Origin: Malaya genurostris
Lineage: Eukaryota; Arthropoda; Insecta; Diptera; Culicidae
Direction of reading: 5' to 3'
Length of the DNA stretch: 64,000 bases
Assembly (NCBI RefSeq): GCF_030247185.1
Contig: NC_080570.1
Location: 79,959,216-80,023,215 of the forward strand
Made by a program: the position numbers and the translations under genes. Shown here in pieces: positions 1-11,010 of this stretch (within the stretch, counting starts at the first letter, position 1; every line of letters begins with the position of its first letter). The notes below the pieces were generated by a model. That model worked only from the letters and a program-made list of their open reading frames with translations, ran no database searches and had not been told where the DNA came from.

Positions 1-1620
1 CACTTGAATTTTTTTGTTTTTTTCAAAAGATCTGTTATTGGAGCTGTAACGCGGCTATAATTTTTTATAAATTTTTGGTAGAAACCCATTAAACCCATCA
101 GTCGTCTCACATCACGAATCGTTTTTGGACGAGAGTAGTTTAGTATTGGTTCCAATTTACTGCTATCTATGGCAAGCCCATTTTCAGTTAACAAGTAACC
201 TAAATACCGAATTTTCTTTCTACAAAAGCGACTTTTTTCAACCGAAATTGTTAAACAAGCCTTTTGCAACCGCTTAGCAACTTCTTGAAGCAGACGAAAA
301 TGCTCCTCTAGCGTTTCCGTGGCCACCACTATGTCATCTAGGTAGATGAACACATAGGGTTCCAAATCGAATCCTATTGCTTTATTCATTAATCTGTTCA
401 TAGTAAACGGAGCATTTTTGAGTCCAAATGGGACTACTTTGAATCGAAATAGTCCTTTAGGAGTTCGAAACGCTGTGAGATTTCTTGAACTTTCCTTCAA
501 TGGTATTTGAAAATACGCATCCTTTAGGTCAATTATGCTAAAGTATTTAGCTTTTTGTAGCCTATGAAAAATTTCATTCATGTTTCGCATGGGATAAGCG
601 TCTTTTTTCGTAATGGAATTTATTCTTCGAGAGTCTAAACAAACTCTAATTTTCCCACTTGGTTTCTTTACTGGAACCAAAGGGCTAGCGAACTCACTCG
701 TGCATTCTTCGATGACATCGAGTTGTTCATAACGCTTTAATTCCTCTTCAATTTTCTCCCATATACGCGGTGAATATCGGTACATCGGCAAATCTCTCAT
801 TTTTCCTCCGTCACTAACTTCAATTTCGTGTTCAATTAAAGTCGTTCTTCCTAATTTTGATTCACTAGTCAGTGGAAATAACTTGATCGTGTCTTTAAGT
901 GGCCTTTTTTGTACCTCAGTAAGTTCGTGTTCTGTTTCAATAGTCTCGATTATTTCTTCTGGATTGCTGGGAAGTTCTAAAGACGGTACGTCGAGTGAAT
1001 CATCCTCTTCTGGCTGAGATGGATGCCAAAGTTTCTGTTCCTGTTCCGTGAGGTCCAGTGAACTTATTTCAAAATGTATCTCTTTTTCTACAAATCCTTG
1101 TTCTATCCAATGTTCTGTCGAAAGATGGCTTATCAATGGCTGTCTTGCACAGTATATACTTCCCAGATCTATTTGTACGTTATTTTCGGTCATAACTGGG
1201 CGTATTTGAAATGCGTTCCAGAAATCCATTCCCAAAATAAGAGGTTTTGAAAGTTTTGGTACAATTATAGTTGGGATAATTTTGGTTATACCCGCGAATA
1301 AATATGGAATATTGGCGTAGCCAACACATGTATGTTCCGTGTTATCGGCTGTATTGATTGTCACATTAGCTTTAAATAATTTAAACCCGTGAATTTCCAA
1401 CAGTTTCGTTGAATTCAGTACGCTTATACTGGCCCCTGAGTCTAACAAGGCGATTATCTCTGTTCCTAGAACTGAGACGCGAATTTTTGGACATAAATTT
1501 GGGTTGACTCTAATCATCAACGTTTCTTGTGTAATATTAGTTTGTGATGGAGTCGTTTCGATTGGAACCGTAATCGGTTGCGAGATGCTATGGTTCCCAT
1601 TTAAACACCCCGCTTTCAGT
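1..1620 (-). CDS. Ty3/gypsy Pol, protease and reverse transcriptase, partial
   Basis: The frame is open from the gag stop region to the window edge. The retropepsin motif LLDSGAS lies near base 1440 and is followed by a spacer. The reverse transcriptase includes SGKIRVCLDSRRIN (about 610-660), the FSIIDLKDAYFQIPL block (about 490-545) and the catalytic FIYLDDIVV (about 325-350). The end of the RT domain (KTIRDVRRLMGLMGFYQKF) is near bases 60-125. RNase H and integrase are not visible. Pol is in the -1 frame relative to gag and probably needs ribosomal frameshifting. The clade within Ty3/gypsy was not resolved. Confidence 0.88.
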
Positions 1621-3499
1621 TTAACGGTTGCTGTTGTTTAGTTGCTGGATGGTTGCGCTCGCACGTTCTTGTAGTTCTCCCAAGGTTTCCGCACGCATAG
1701 CAAAAAACTTTTTTGGGCTCTGAACATGCACGCCAAATATGTCCAGGTTTTTGGCAATTCCAACATTTGGATACTACGGTTTCAGAGATTTTTGTAATCT
1801 GTGATGTACTTGGTTTATATGTTTCCCTATTTTCTCTAGGCTTTCGCTGTATAACATTTACAGAAATTTCCTCTGATGATGAATACTCATCATCGGAGCA
1901 GGTTTCAACACTTAAAGCGTGAACCTCATTTCTAGCGTTGTAGCTTGATCGGTATAAGTTAGGATCATTTGCATCTATTCTATGATTGAGATCCAATAAA
2001 TGATCTAAATCATATACGTTGATTGTAGCTAGTTTCGAGCGATAGTGAGGGCGCATATTTTCCCACACTATTTCAAAAATTGTTCGTGAAGAGTGTGGTT
2101 TCTTTAAGCATTGGTTGAGTTTTTCAATCTCAGTCACAAATGCAACAAACGTTTCTCCTTTCTTCTGTTTCAATTCTCTCAATTGACTACGAATTCCACG
2201 GTCGCGGTTAGGGTTACCGAATCTAAACCGAATTTCACTTTCGAATCTCCGCCAAGACGTACAGACGTGTTCTCGCGTGAACCACCAATCGCTTGCTTCC
2301 CCCTTTAATTTATAGTGGATTTTATCCAAAAGTTCGTGCTCGTCGACCCTCTCGTGCTTGGCCAATTTTTTGACGCGATTCAAAAAATCTTCTATTTGCA
2401 TAGACCGATTATCGCCCGAGAAATATGTGTCCCAATTTTCGACTTTCGAACGCCCGTTTCTATTCCGTTCGCGGCGAGTTCTTCCGTACTCTTCCGATGA
2501 CGAAGACCTGTGCCTGCTACGGTAGTATCTTCGCCCTTCATCTCGCGATCTGTCTCTGCTGGACCTGAATGGTTTTCTTCCATTTCGACCATGTCTTCGA
2601 TTTGTACTTCGATCACTACTTTCACCCGACGAAGATACCGTATACCGATAACGGTAATTACTACGCTCTCTACTTTGCTTTCTTCGACGGTTTTTTCCCA
2701 TTTCTTTATAACTAGAAGTAGTTTCTTCCCCCTCGCTTTGGTACTTTGACCCACGTGTGTGTTCTCTTCTACCTCTGGAACGTTCTACCGATGATGTGTC
2801 AGATCGTTTTCTACTTCGTCTTTGCCAACTATCAAGTCGTTGATTACGACTGGATGAACGAAGGAGTTCTCGAGATTGTTTTGAATCTTTAGACTCGGTT
2901 TTATTCCCTATACTAAGTTTTGAAAACGGTACCTCGGGTATTTCCGACGATTTTATGTTTTCCTTTGGAATCGCACCCGTGCTGCGTTTATCATACTTGT
3001 TTGACTTACTGACCTTCCGATCAGTATCCGTTACGATTTCGCGTTTGTTGGACGTTTCTCGCGGTTCAGGATCTGTTTCTTCGGCAGAACAGTCCGGATC
3101 GTATGTTACCCTTTGGTTAAACGCGCGTAAAATACCCTCTACCTTCATGCAATATTTTGTTTTTAATTGAATTTGTTCTTCGGTGTTTGCTTCTGATGAT
3201 GCTATTCGTATGAGGACGTGACGAAGTCGAGAAATGTCTGCGTAGTCAAATTGCTTTTTTAATCTGGCTAACGTTTGTTCAATCTTTCCCTCCATCTCTT
3301 TTATCTCCTCTTCTATCGCTAAATGCGAAACAAATTTACGAGGTTCTCTTCGTTCCTCTTTATAAACTCTACGTAACTCTCTTTTCTTATCATCTTTTTT
3401 TGCCCTTTCGTCAACAAATAGCTGACGTAACGCGATTTCAAAATCTAATTCCTCATCATCCAAATGATCAGGATTCGGTAATATATACCATCTACCCAT
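1616..3499 (-). CDS. Ty3/gypsy Gag, 627 aa, with SR-rich insert
   Basis: The protein begins MGRWYILPNPDHLDD with a charged, probably coiled-coil N-terminal 120 residues. Residues of about 150-370 are very rich in Arg-Ser dipeptides, unusual for Gag. A capsid-like retrotransposon-gag segment follows (about 375-520, including DWWFTREHV and LRELKQKKGETF). Two zinc knuckles end it. The first, CWNCQKPGHIWRAC, is canonical CX2CX4HX4C. The second, CYACGNLGRTTRTC, has Arg where His is expected. The stop is TGA at 1616-1618 and pol continues in the -1 frame. The ATG at 3497-3499 lies about 270 bases inside the primer site. Function by family: RNA packaging and particle assembly. Confidence 0.88.
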   Translation of the reverse strand: MGRWYILPNPDHLDDEELDFEIALRQLFVDERAKKDDKKRELRRVYKEERREPRKFVSHLAIEEEIKEMEGKIEQTLARLKKQFDYADISRLRHVLIRIASSEANTEEQIQLKTKYCMKVEGILRAFNQRVTYDPDCSAEETDPEPRETSNKREIVTDTDRKVSKSNKYDKRSTGAIPKENIKSSEIPEVPFSKLSIGNKTESKDSKQSRELLRSSSRNQRLDSWQRRSRKRSDTSSVERSRGRREHTRGSKYQSEGEETTSSYKEMGKNRRRKQSRERSNYRYRYTVSSSGESSDRSTNRRHGRNGRKPFRSSRDRSRDEGRRYYRSRHRSSSSEEYGRTRRERNRNGRSKVENWDTYFSGDNRSMQIEDFLNRVKKLAKHERVDEHELLDKIHYKLKGEASDWWFTREHVCTSWRRFESEIRFRFGNPNRDRGIRSQLRELKQKKGETFVAFVTEIEKLNQCLKKPHSSRTIFEIVWENMRPHYRSKLATINVYDLDHLLDLNHRIDANDPNLYRSSYNARNEVHALSVETCSDDEYSSSEEISVNVIQRKPRENRETYKPSTSQITKISETVVSKCWNCQKPGHIWRACSEPKKVFCYACGNLGRTTRTCERNHPATKQQQPLN

Positions 3500-3770
3500 T
3501 TTATATCTCTAAATATTTAATATATTCTAAAAAAAAAGAATCAAAAAAAAAATATATGTGTGTTGAAAATCCAATGCACTTATTCTAGCACTTAATAATA
3601 TGAACGGTAATCGGTAAAAAAAATTCAAAAAATCAATTCAATATTAATGTATAATAGAACAAAATAAAATGGTGTAACTTCAAAAACCAAATCAAATTTA
3701 TGCCTGTTTTATGAACAAAGTTTCTGTTTTTATTTAAACCGTGACCCAAAACGCTATATAGATTTTTTTT

Positions 3771-3783
3771 GCGTTGGGCGCCA
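3771..3783 (-). other. Primer binding site, tRNA-Lys type
   Basis: On the minus strand TGGCGCCCAACGC begins one base after the LTR end. It matches the start of the classical tRNA-Lys primer site used by many retroelements. It fixes the inner LTR edge at 3785. Confidence 0.75.
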
Positions 3784-3784
3784 A

Positions 3785-5246
3785 TGTAACCGTTACCTCT
3801 ATTCCAAAATGCAGTATAAAACTTGGTGATTTTTGCGCCACTCTCGCGGATACCGAGAGATCACCAGTCGCGTTTAGTTGCCCGACTATGTTGTTTTAGC
3901 ATGAGATTCCTCAGGGGAATTAGCTCGAACGGTTACTTAGTTACGTTTAACAAAACTAGAAAAACTTCTAAATTCAAATTCGCCAAAATACCACCTTGTC
4001 ACAATAACCAATCGTTCACACTTTTCCGGTACCTGCAACAAATAATCGACTCGAGAACAAAATACCAAAGTGGAGAAAAACCAACGGAAGTAAGAGTGAG
4101 TTCTTACAAAAGGATTCTGCTCAAAGGCAACGGAAACTAGAAAACGTAAATTTTAAACTTATATTTTTCATTCCACTCGGTATATTATAAACGGACGTTC
4201 AGGTAGGACAATTGTTTTATACGACGGCAAGAAAACGTTTACATGGCCATGAAACTTGGTGACATACCTGCGCAGGTTTTTAGCAGCAACGATGGTGACG
4301 GAAACAGCTCCAAAGCCGACTCTAGGGGTCGGCGATGCCGGCTGGCGGGTAAAGATGGCGTGACCAGTGATGGCGACTCATGTGCGTATGGCCGAACTAA
4401 AGGTGCGGAGTGTGGTTCGGCTGGACGGAAGACTTCCGATTTTTCTCGACAAGAGCTTCTGCAACGCTAGGAAGCCGTGCAGACCCGGGATTATCCGCAG
4501 TAGTGGCCAACGTACCCTAGAAGGACCTCACGTACTAAGATTCCGCATCGATCCTTGCCACGATGAAATGAAACCTCTACTTTGGATTTAGCAAATCGGT
4601 ACGCAATTGACCACGTATCTCGATCGCCAGCTCTTGGAAACGGCCACAGAATGTAACGAAACGGCCTGAATACGCGCGATATTTGGTTATCGCCGTGAAA
4701 ACTTTGCAAACGTAAACCCACTAAACTCCGTTTGACTGCCTTGGCGGCGGGCCTTGAACGACACTCGAGCTCTAATCACTACACGCATACAACATTCCTT
4801 CCGAACGGCGTCACTCCGACGAACGATTTCAGCCCGTACAAAAACGCCCGTTGGACGAGCGCTGCTGTCCAACATGAACGTAATTAATTTAGGATTCGCG
4901 AAATAAATATATTTTTATCATTTACCTTTTTTTCTTATAAGTTCTATGCACACTTGAACAGAATTCACTTGTTTTCAATTACGGTATCATAAACCGGAAA
5001 TTTAAAAAATCTAACAGAAAAAAAAATTACTAAACTAAAACTTACACACTCTTTTTTTCAAATTTAATATTACCTCTAACTACAATTAGCTAAAACTCAA
5101 GCAAATATAATTTCAGAAAAACCACTATACACTTTTGGTGAACTTCTGTTCTCCAGCCGATACGTCTGCGAAATGGACGAGTGTGAATTTCTTTTCATCC
5201 AAGAAACCTCGGATCTTTTGTGACGATTTAGCGGGTTATTTGTAAC
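3785..5246 (-). repeat. 5' LTR of the Ty3 element, outer edge tentative
   Basis: The inner edge is certain: on the plus strand it reads TGTAACCGTTACC directly beside the primer site. The outer edge is proposed at 5246, where the minus strand begins TGTTACAAATAACC, giving ends TGTTAC...GTTACA and a length near 1.46 kb. Without the 3' LTR neither the length nor the duplication can be checked. Short reading frames inside it look non-coding. Confidence 0.5.
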
Positions 5247-5397
5247 ATGGCAGCGCCCATGCTAAGGCGGCAAATTTATTTGGTATGGCGAAAATATTTG
5301 CCCTACTTTAGTCAACCCCTCGAATTTCATACTACCGACATCTGGAAGCGATTAGACTCACTAGCAACATAATTACATAAACTTTTTTCATGTAGAT

Positions 5398-5661
5398 ATT
5401 CCATTTTTATAGCAACGTGGTAATTTATAGGTGCTGTAGCTAGGACACATTCGTTGTAAAACATTTTATAATACGAATGAGTTAAACTAATCAATTTTCG
5501 ATTACTAATTTTTCTAAATTCCATTTTTATAGCAATATGATAATTTATAGCTGCTGTAGCTATGACACATTTGTTATGAAACATTTCATAATACGAATGA
5601 GTAAAATTAATCAATTTTCGATTACCGAATTTTGCTAAATTCCATTTTTACCGCAAAATTG
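5398..5661. repeat. 120-bp tandem repeat, about 2.2 copies
   Basis: Units begin at 5398, 5518 and 5639 with ATTCCATTTTTA. The first two are full length and differ at roughly one base in ten. The third is cut off after about 20 bases. No coding signal. Non-coding satellite-like DNA in intron 4 of the beta-galactosidase gene. Confidence 0.8.
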
Positions 5662-6603
5662 TAAAATATGTTACAAGATCTGCAACTTTTATGATAATAT
5701 TCTCACTTCCGCCACTTTTATGATAATATTCTCATGTTTGATAGTTTTGTGCTCATTTCAAACAGATTAATCTTTCACAAGTTTTGAATTACATATCATT
5801 GTTTTTTTTTAATGAAGGAAACTACTCACTCTAACAGTTGCGCTATTTATGTACCATTTAATTCCACTATTTCACTGTCACGTTATTACACTTTCACAAA
5901 GTCACTATACTTTAATGAAGCATAACAAACGTTACAATACAGATACGCGTATTTCGGAATGTTATTTACATCTTTCTTCAGTGTATCGGTTTTATAAGTT
6001 TGTTTACTCACTCTATCCTAAAGTGTTATGAGGCAGTCAAAACTCTGCAGACTCATCAGAAACATATTTTTTAAAGTAAGGTTATAATTCGCCTTATTAA
6101 ATTTTACCTTGCGAAAAGCATCATTTCGATGCAAATCGGTTCGAAATTGATTCTTGTTTTATGCGTGCAAGTATGTTAAACGTGAACACACACACATTGA
6201 AAAGCGGAATTCGAATAAATACCGTGAACTTATGGATACGAAACTGTCGTCTCTGTTAGAGGTAACTATAATAATGGCTTGAGTTGAGTAACAGGGAAAG
6301 TAAGGCATTGGTCGTTTTTAATTGAAAGTTCGAATCGATAATAGAAATATTCACAAGCAGTAGATGAAATGCAATCAAAAATCTGTTAAAAATTGGTTGT
6401 GTTGTAGATGTTAGAAACCAGACCACTTTTTGTATGGTTTTAGTAAAAAACAAAGACGTAGCCCTACGTTAAAAGTCCAACATGTCAATGCCAGTTTAGC
6501 ACCGTTCCAGTTAATATTCGACCGTTTCGAAGATTAAGAGTCTATAAGGTATATGTTTTCAGAACCCTGCGATAATAAGATAAATCTAGCAAATCGTGTT
6601 TAC
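5662..6603. other. Intron 4 sequence without recognised gene
   Basis: AT-rich. It holds two short copies of a TTTTATGATAATATTCTCA motif (about 5686-5734). The stretch of about 5695-6135 shows weak, interrupted similarity to about 36090-36290 (shared GATAATATTCTCATG and a block around CTTGCG). No exon with matching splice sites was found. The bases next to 6603 are the intron 4 donor, GTAAAC on the minus strand. Confidence 0.5.
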
Positions 6604-6879
6604 CTCATCTATGTAAATCTGCGCTCTATCTCTCAGCTCACTAATAACTAATTGACTGGGATCACGTGTGAATTTTGGTAGGGTTGTCTCGTACAGAACC
6701 AATCCAGAAAATTGATTTAACTCTTCAAACGTCATTAATCGGTCAGACTTGATAGCAGGGGATCCTAGTAAAATTCTAGAATTTACAGATAATATACTAT
6801 CTATACTAGCCATGACAACTGTCTCAAGTTTCATCTTTGAAGCACGGTCTGGAACTTTTGCTATTGGTAGATCTATGAA
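6604..6879 (-). CDS. GH35 beta-galactosidase, exon 4
   Basis: Encodes residues of about 364-455, from FIDLPIAKVP to RDRAQIYIDE. This is the start of the beta-rich region after the barrel: FSGLVLYETTLP and ELRDRAQIYID are typical of the GH35 galactose-binding-like domain. The acceptor is TTTTAG before 6879. The donor GAG/GTAAAC is at 6603-6598. Length 276 nt, phase 0 at both ends. A later Met inside this exon is not the start. The rest of the C-terminal domains is outside the window. Confidence 0.88.
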
Positions 6880-6934
6880 CTAAAATTAGGTAATATTTTA
6901 ATATAACATACAGTAAATTGAGTAACTCACTTAC

Positions 6935-7627
6935 GCTTCCAATAATGTCTCTAAATAGGGTATACTTCATAGTCGGATCACCTGCCTCATCCATTGGTGC
7001 ATCATAATCATAAGATGTTATATCAGCCATGTATGCACCGAGGCCCCAATTATTCGCGCCAGCCCAAAAACCAAAATTTGTACCACCGAAGTACATATAA
7101 AAGTTAACATTCCAACCATCATTTAACATTTTACGTAAACTTTTTCCCAATGGCTCAGCAGAACGCCGTTGATTTGATTCTTGCCAATGTGTCAACCAAC
7201 CTGTATAAAATTCTGTATTCACAAGAGGGCCTTTTGGTTGAACAGATCTGACTTTTGCTTTGAAATCATCAATTTCTTTGTCTGTCGTCAAACCGAAGTC
7301 AGTGGTGATAAAAACTCCTGGGATTTGTCCGCACTCAATTTCTTTCTCATAAGGCCGATCAACGGTGAACAAAACTGCCTTTTCTTTTGTGTATATTTCC
7401 GTTTCGTTCTTCAACATCTGTAAATACATTTTATCACACTTACCAAATGCACCGTATTCGTTCTCTATTTGTACCATAATAATTGGACCACCATTTCCAT
7501 GCAAATATTGAGTCATTTTCGGCATTAATTTTTCGTACCAAATTTTCACTTCTCGCATAAAATTTGTATCACTGGTACGTAACTGTATTCCAGGGTATTT
7601 TGTAAATAACCAGTATGGTAGGCCACC
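6935..7627 (-). CDS. GH35 beta-galactosidase, exon 3 with both catalytic Glu
   Basis: Hydrolyses terminal beta-galactose residues; in mosquitoes probably lysosomal or secreted in the gut. The exon encodes residues of about 133-363, starting GGLPYWLFTKYPG. The GH35 signature GGPIIMVQIENEYG contains the acid/base Glu (about residue 189). VNTEFYTGW contains the nucleophile Glu (about 271). These positions are close to those of human GLB1. FYMYFGGTNFGFWAGAN is the conserved substrate-site block. The acceptor TTCTAG precedes 7627 and the donor GTAAGT follows 6935. Length 693 nt, phase 0. Confidence 0.95.
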
Positions 7628-7630
7628 CTA

Positions 7631-7691
7631 GAAAATATTTGAACTTTTTAGTATTCAGTTTTCATAATGAGATAAGAAAATATCATGTCCT
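7631..7691 (-). other. Remaining 3' end of intron 2 next to exon 3
   Basis: Only about 60 bases separate the exon 3 acceptor (TAG at 7628-7630) from the copia element. They include the target duplication GTCCT (7687-7691). Any branch point and pyrimidine tract must fit here or come from the inserted element. Confidence 0.7.
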
Positions 7692-8149
7692 TGTTAGAAA
7701 ACAATTATTTCATTCAGGATATAGTATTCATTGCCATTCAGGCATCATCTTTGACAGCAGAAAGGTAGAAAATGAAAACACGAAGGATCAAAGCTAATGC
7801 ATCGATAGAGAAGCATACTGTGTAATATAGACTAGGTTTAACAGAACAGAACACTGTAGCTTGCATTCGAGTGTCAGTAAAGGTTGTATAAAATATAATC
7901 ATTTAGACTTCGAAATGCCTTTTTTTGTGTTGCTGGTATTGTCCAGTCTTTTGATAAAGGTTTTGGTTTCTCTTGGTGAAGATTTTCACAGAGATACTAT
8001 CCGCTCTGAGAGGATTTCTGAAAGGAGTATTCCTTAAGATATCTATCTCTTCGCTTTGGTTATTACAGGAGGTTGTTGGCTGAGGATTTCCGGTGAGAGA
8101 TTTTCTCGCGGTTATCCGTCCCATTCTAAAAGCTGCGTTACTCGCAACA
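7692..8149 (+). repeat. 5' LTR of copia-type element
   Basis: 458 bp, from TGTTAGAAAACAATT to CTCGCAACA. It matches the 3' LTR along its whole length except for the 347-bp insertion there. Confidence 0.93.
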
Positions 8150-8163
8150 GGTTATGGGCCCAG
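8150..8163 (+). other. Primer binding site, internal initiator-Met tRNA type
   Basis: GGTTATGGGCCCAG starts directly after the LTR. It is complementary to the anticodon stem-loop region of initiator tRNA-Met, the primer arrangement known from Drosophila copia, which uses a cleaved half tRNA. The same 14 bases occur at 59164-59177 in the second copia-type element. Confidence 0.85.
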
Positions 8164-8205
8164 GTTCAGTTTAATATTTTTATATCTTCAGTAAAGGCTG
8201 TAGCA

Positions 8206-9153
8206 ATGGATAATCGCGTTAGAAGAGTAGCAGTCCCTATCTTCAAAGGTGATGAAAAATCATTTCCCTTTTGGAAAAGACGGATGGAACAACATCTTAA
8301 GCAAGAAGGTCTTCTTCATACATTAGATAAAAATCCAGAAGAAGAAGATTTTGCTGTTCCAATCCAAGGAGCAGCAGCCGAGGAAGAGCAAGTACGACAG
8401 GCCAAATTTGCAGATCGACTGAAAGAAGACGACCGTGCGGTGAATGAATTTTGGCTGGCGCTAGAAGATGATGCAATGGCACACGTTATTTCTTGCCAAT
8501 ATGCAAAGGAGATTATGTGTCGATTGCAAAACATTTTTCAACCAAAAGGTGCCGTTGCCATGATTGGACTTCGTAAGAAATTATATACTTTGGGCACTAC
8601 TTGCTATGCATCGCTAAAGGAATTGTTCGACGCTCATGAAGGTCTTGTGCGACAACTGGAAGGTATGAGAGAGACTATTGCAAAGGTTGAGTGTATAAAT
8701 ACATTGCTCGTTGCTATCCCTTCTGAGTTTAAACACATTATAAGTGCTCTTTCTGTGGTAGGCAAAGAAGAATTCGAGGCCATGTCAATGGAACAAATCA
8801 AGCGTTTGTTTTTGGATGCGGAGGATGGAAAACGAAGGGATGGTCGTGCGTCGCAGCAGGATGTCGCTCTTCTAGGACGAAAGAAGACCATTCAGTGTTT
8901 TGAATGTGGAAAAATTGGACACAAAAAGAGAAATTGCTTCAAACTTGTAGCTTTGCTTTCACGTCAGGAGGGAGCATTTATGGTCAAAATACCATTAGAT
9001 AGGCTCGATTTGACAGGAATAAAAGCTACTAATGAAGAACAAAAAGTTAGTCTGATCGATGCTGTCCGTGACCAAAAAGTGATACATTTGGATCTTCGCC
9101 AAATGCCCGTGAAGTTTCATGCTATTTGGATTCAGGAGCAACACAACACATGA
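8206..9153 (+). pseudogene. Copia Gag region
   Basis: Starts MDNRVRRVAVPIFKGDEKSF; the ATG at 8206 fits better than upstream frame that lies in leader and LTR. The retrotransposon-gag fold is recognisable (FPFWKRRMEQHLKQEG, then LRKKLYTL...LLVAIPSEF). A zinc knuckle CFECGKIGHKKRNC is encoded near 8899-8940. In intact copia elements Gag and Pol form one ORF. Here the frame ends at 9153 while the protease continues in another frame, so a frameshift lies between the knuckle and about 9126. Confidence 0.85.
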
Positions 9154-10871
9154 TCAAAGACATCAAAGCCTTTTCTGAAATGTGGGAGACCGAAAACGTA
9201 CATATTGCTACAGCCAAAAATAATACTCAGGTAAACTGTAATATGTCTGGAAACGTATTTCTTTGTAATCAACTCGGCAATAAACGTATGCGTTTGGGTC
9301 TTTACAATGTTCTTTTCGTTCCCGAGCTACACTCCAATCTACTTTCTGTTTCCAAAATTGAATCTGCTGGAAATTCTGTGATTTTTGAAAAAGCAAGTGT
9401 TCGCATTAAAGACATTCAAGGAAGAGTTATTGCGCGGGGCTTTCGCATTAATGGGCTATATCAGTTGGATGTTTCTTTGGACAAAGGTGATATGGTATGT
9501 ATGGGTAAGGTTGATGGAAATTTGATGCTTTGGCACAGAAGATTGGGTCATTTGGGAAATGTGAATTTGAAACGGCTGGTAACAGATCAAATGGTTGAGG
9601 GGTTGGATTTACAACCATCAACATTTGGTAAAGATACAACTGTATGCGAACCCTGCATAGTTGGGAAACAAAATAGACAGCCTTTCAATACACATTATAA
9701 ATGCCGCGCTAATAAACCACTGGAACTTATTCATTCCGACGTGTGTGGCCAAATGCCGGAATCAACATACGATGGATTCAAATATTTTGTGAGTTTTATT
9801 GATGATTATACTCACTTTGTGTTCGTATATTTGATAAGGCACAAGCATGAGGTTTTTCAAAAATTCAAAGAATTCGAAGCATATTCAACTACGCATTTCG
9901 CTTCGAAAATTTGTAATATAAGAACGGATAATGGCGGAGAATATTTCAGTAGGGAATTTGTAGATTACTGTAAGGGAAGAGGTATTATGATGCAACCTAC
10001 CATACCCTATACGCCTCAGCAAAATGGAGTAAGTGAGCGCATGAACCGTACTTTGTTAGAAAAAGTAAGAACGTTGTTACATGAATGTAATGCGCCACTC
10101 TATTTATGGGGGGAAGCTCTTTGTGTTTCTGCATATGTTACCAATAGGAGCCCTACAAATTCCATATCATTCAAGAAAACTCCTTATGAAATGTGGTTTA
10201 ATCTGAGACCAGATTTGAGTAAACTAAAGGTATTCGGATGCGTTTCATACGCACACATTGGCAAAGAACATCGATCTAAGTTAGATAGAAAAAGTAAAAC
10301 CTTAGCATTTGTGGGATATGCACCAAATGGATACAGGCTGTGGGATGACGAAAACAGACGAATAATACTTTCGAGAGATATTATTTTTAATGAATTAAAA
10401 TTGTTTTTCAGTACTTCTAGTGAGATAAGTAATCAGAATGAATCGGATACTTATTGTGAGGTAGAATTACCTACAATAGGAAACCCCGAACAGTATGAAC
10501 AGTTCGATGACTCTGAATCACTCAATGATAGCAATCAAGTTTTCTTTGAAGCAAATCCGTGGGAAAATGAACATTTTGAGACCCCTTCCAGAAGGTCTCA
10601 GAGACTGACGAGACAACCCGATTGGTTGAATGATTATGAAACAAGTTTTATAGCTTCGTCAACACTGGAAGAAATTCCTCAAAATATTGATGGTTTGAAG
10701 AGACGCGACGATTGGCCTTTGTGGAAGCTTGCTATTAAAGATGAGCTTGATTCCTTGTGTGAAAACAACAATTGGTTAGCAATCTTCCGGAAGGAAGAAA
10801 ATCTATTAATTCAATGTGGGTGTTTAGTATCAAGGATGAAGGAGACTCATCAAGATATAAGGCTAGATTAG
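9126..10871 (+). pseudogene. Copia Pol, protease and integrase part
   Basis: Opens at the protease motif LDSGATQHM (start codon artificial, see frameshift in gag). The GAG-pre-integrase HHCC finger is WHRRLGHLGN...CEPCIVGKQ (about 9531-9675). The integrase core shows the three acids: HSDVCG (about 9735), RTDNGGEYF (about 9925) and the Glu of QQNGVSERMNRTL (about 10020-10055). The C-terminal part with KLKVFGCVSYAHI follows. The frame leaves the true product near 10780, at the start of the RT domain. Confidence 0.88.
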
Positions 10872-11010
10872 TGGCGAAAGGCTGTTCTCAACGACCGGGG
10901 CTAGATTACGCTGATACTTTTGCACCGGTTGTCAAAATGGCAACAGTACAAAATGTGGTTTCAAAGGAATCAATAGTGACACTTGTCTCTATGTTTCCAA
11001 AGAAAGGGAG
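10772..11010 (+). pseudogene. Copia RT, N-terminal piece with deletion
   Basis: A second frame continues the RT: NLPEGRKSINSMWVFSIKDEG, then RYKARLVAKGCSQ and DYADTFAPVVKMATV. About 100 residues normally follow, including the first catalytic Asp and the AFLNG block. Here the sequence jumps near 10950 to a piece resembling the segment just before the YVDD motif. The enzyme cannot be functional. Confidence 0.8.

Larger units (their letters stand above)
1..5246 (-). mobile_element. Ty3/gypsy LTR retrotransposon, left part outside window
   Basis: Read on the minus strand the order is 5' LTR (3785-5246), tRNA-Lys-type primer site, gag (1616-3499) and pol (open to base 1). RNase H, integrase and the 3' LTR would lie left of the window, so the target duplication cannot be checked. 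The element lies in intron 4 of the beta-galactosidase gene, in the same orientation as that gene. Both visible reading frames are open, which suggests a fairly young copy. Confidence 0.85.

Noticed and set aside
4243..4875. Several open frames of 62-76 codons on both strands
   Set aside because: They lie inside the Ty3 LTR, overlap each other on opposite strands and resemble no family.
8056..8205. Upstream extension of the copia Gag frame
   Set aside because: It covers LTR, primer site and leader; the ATG at 8206 fits the Gag start.
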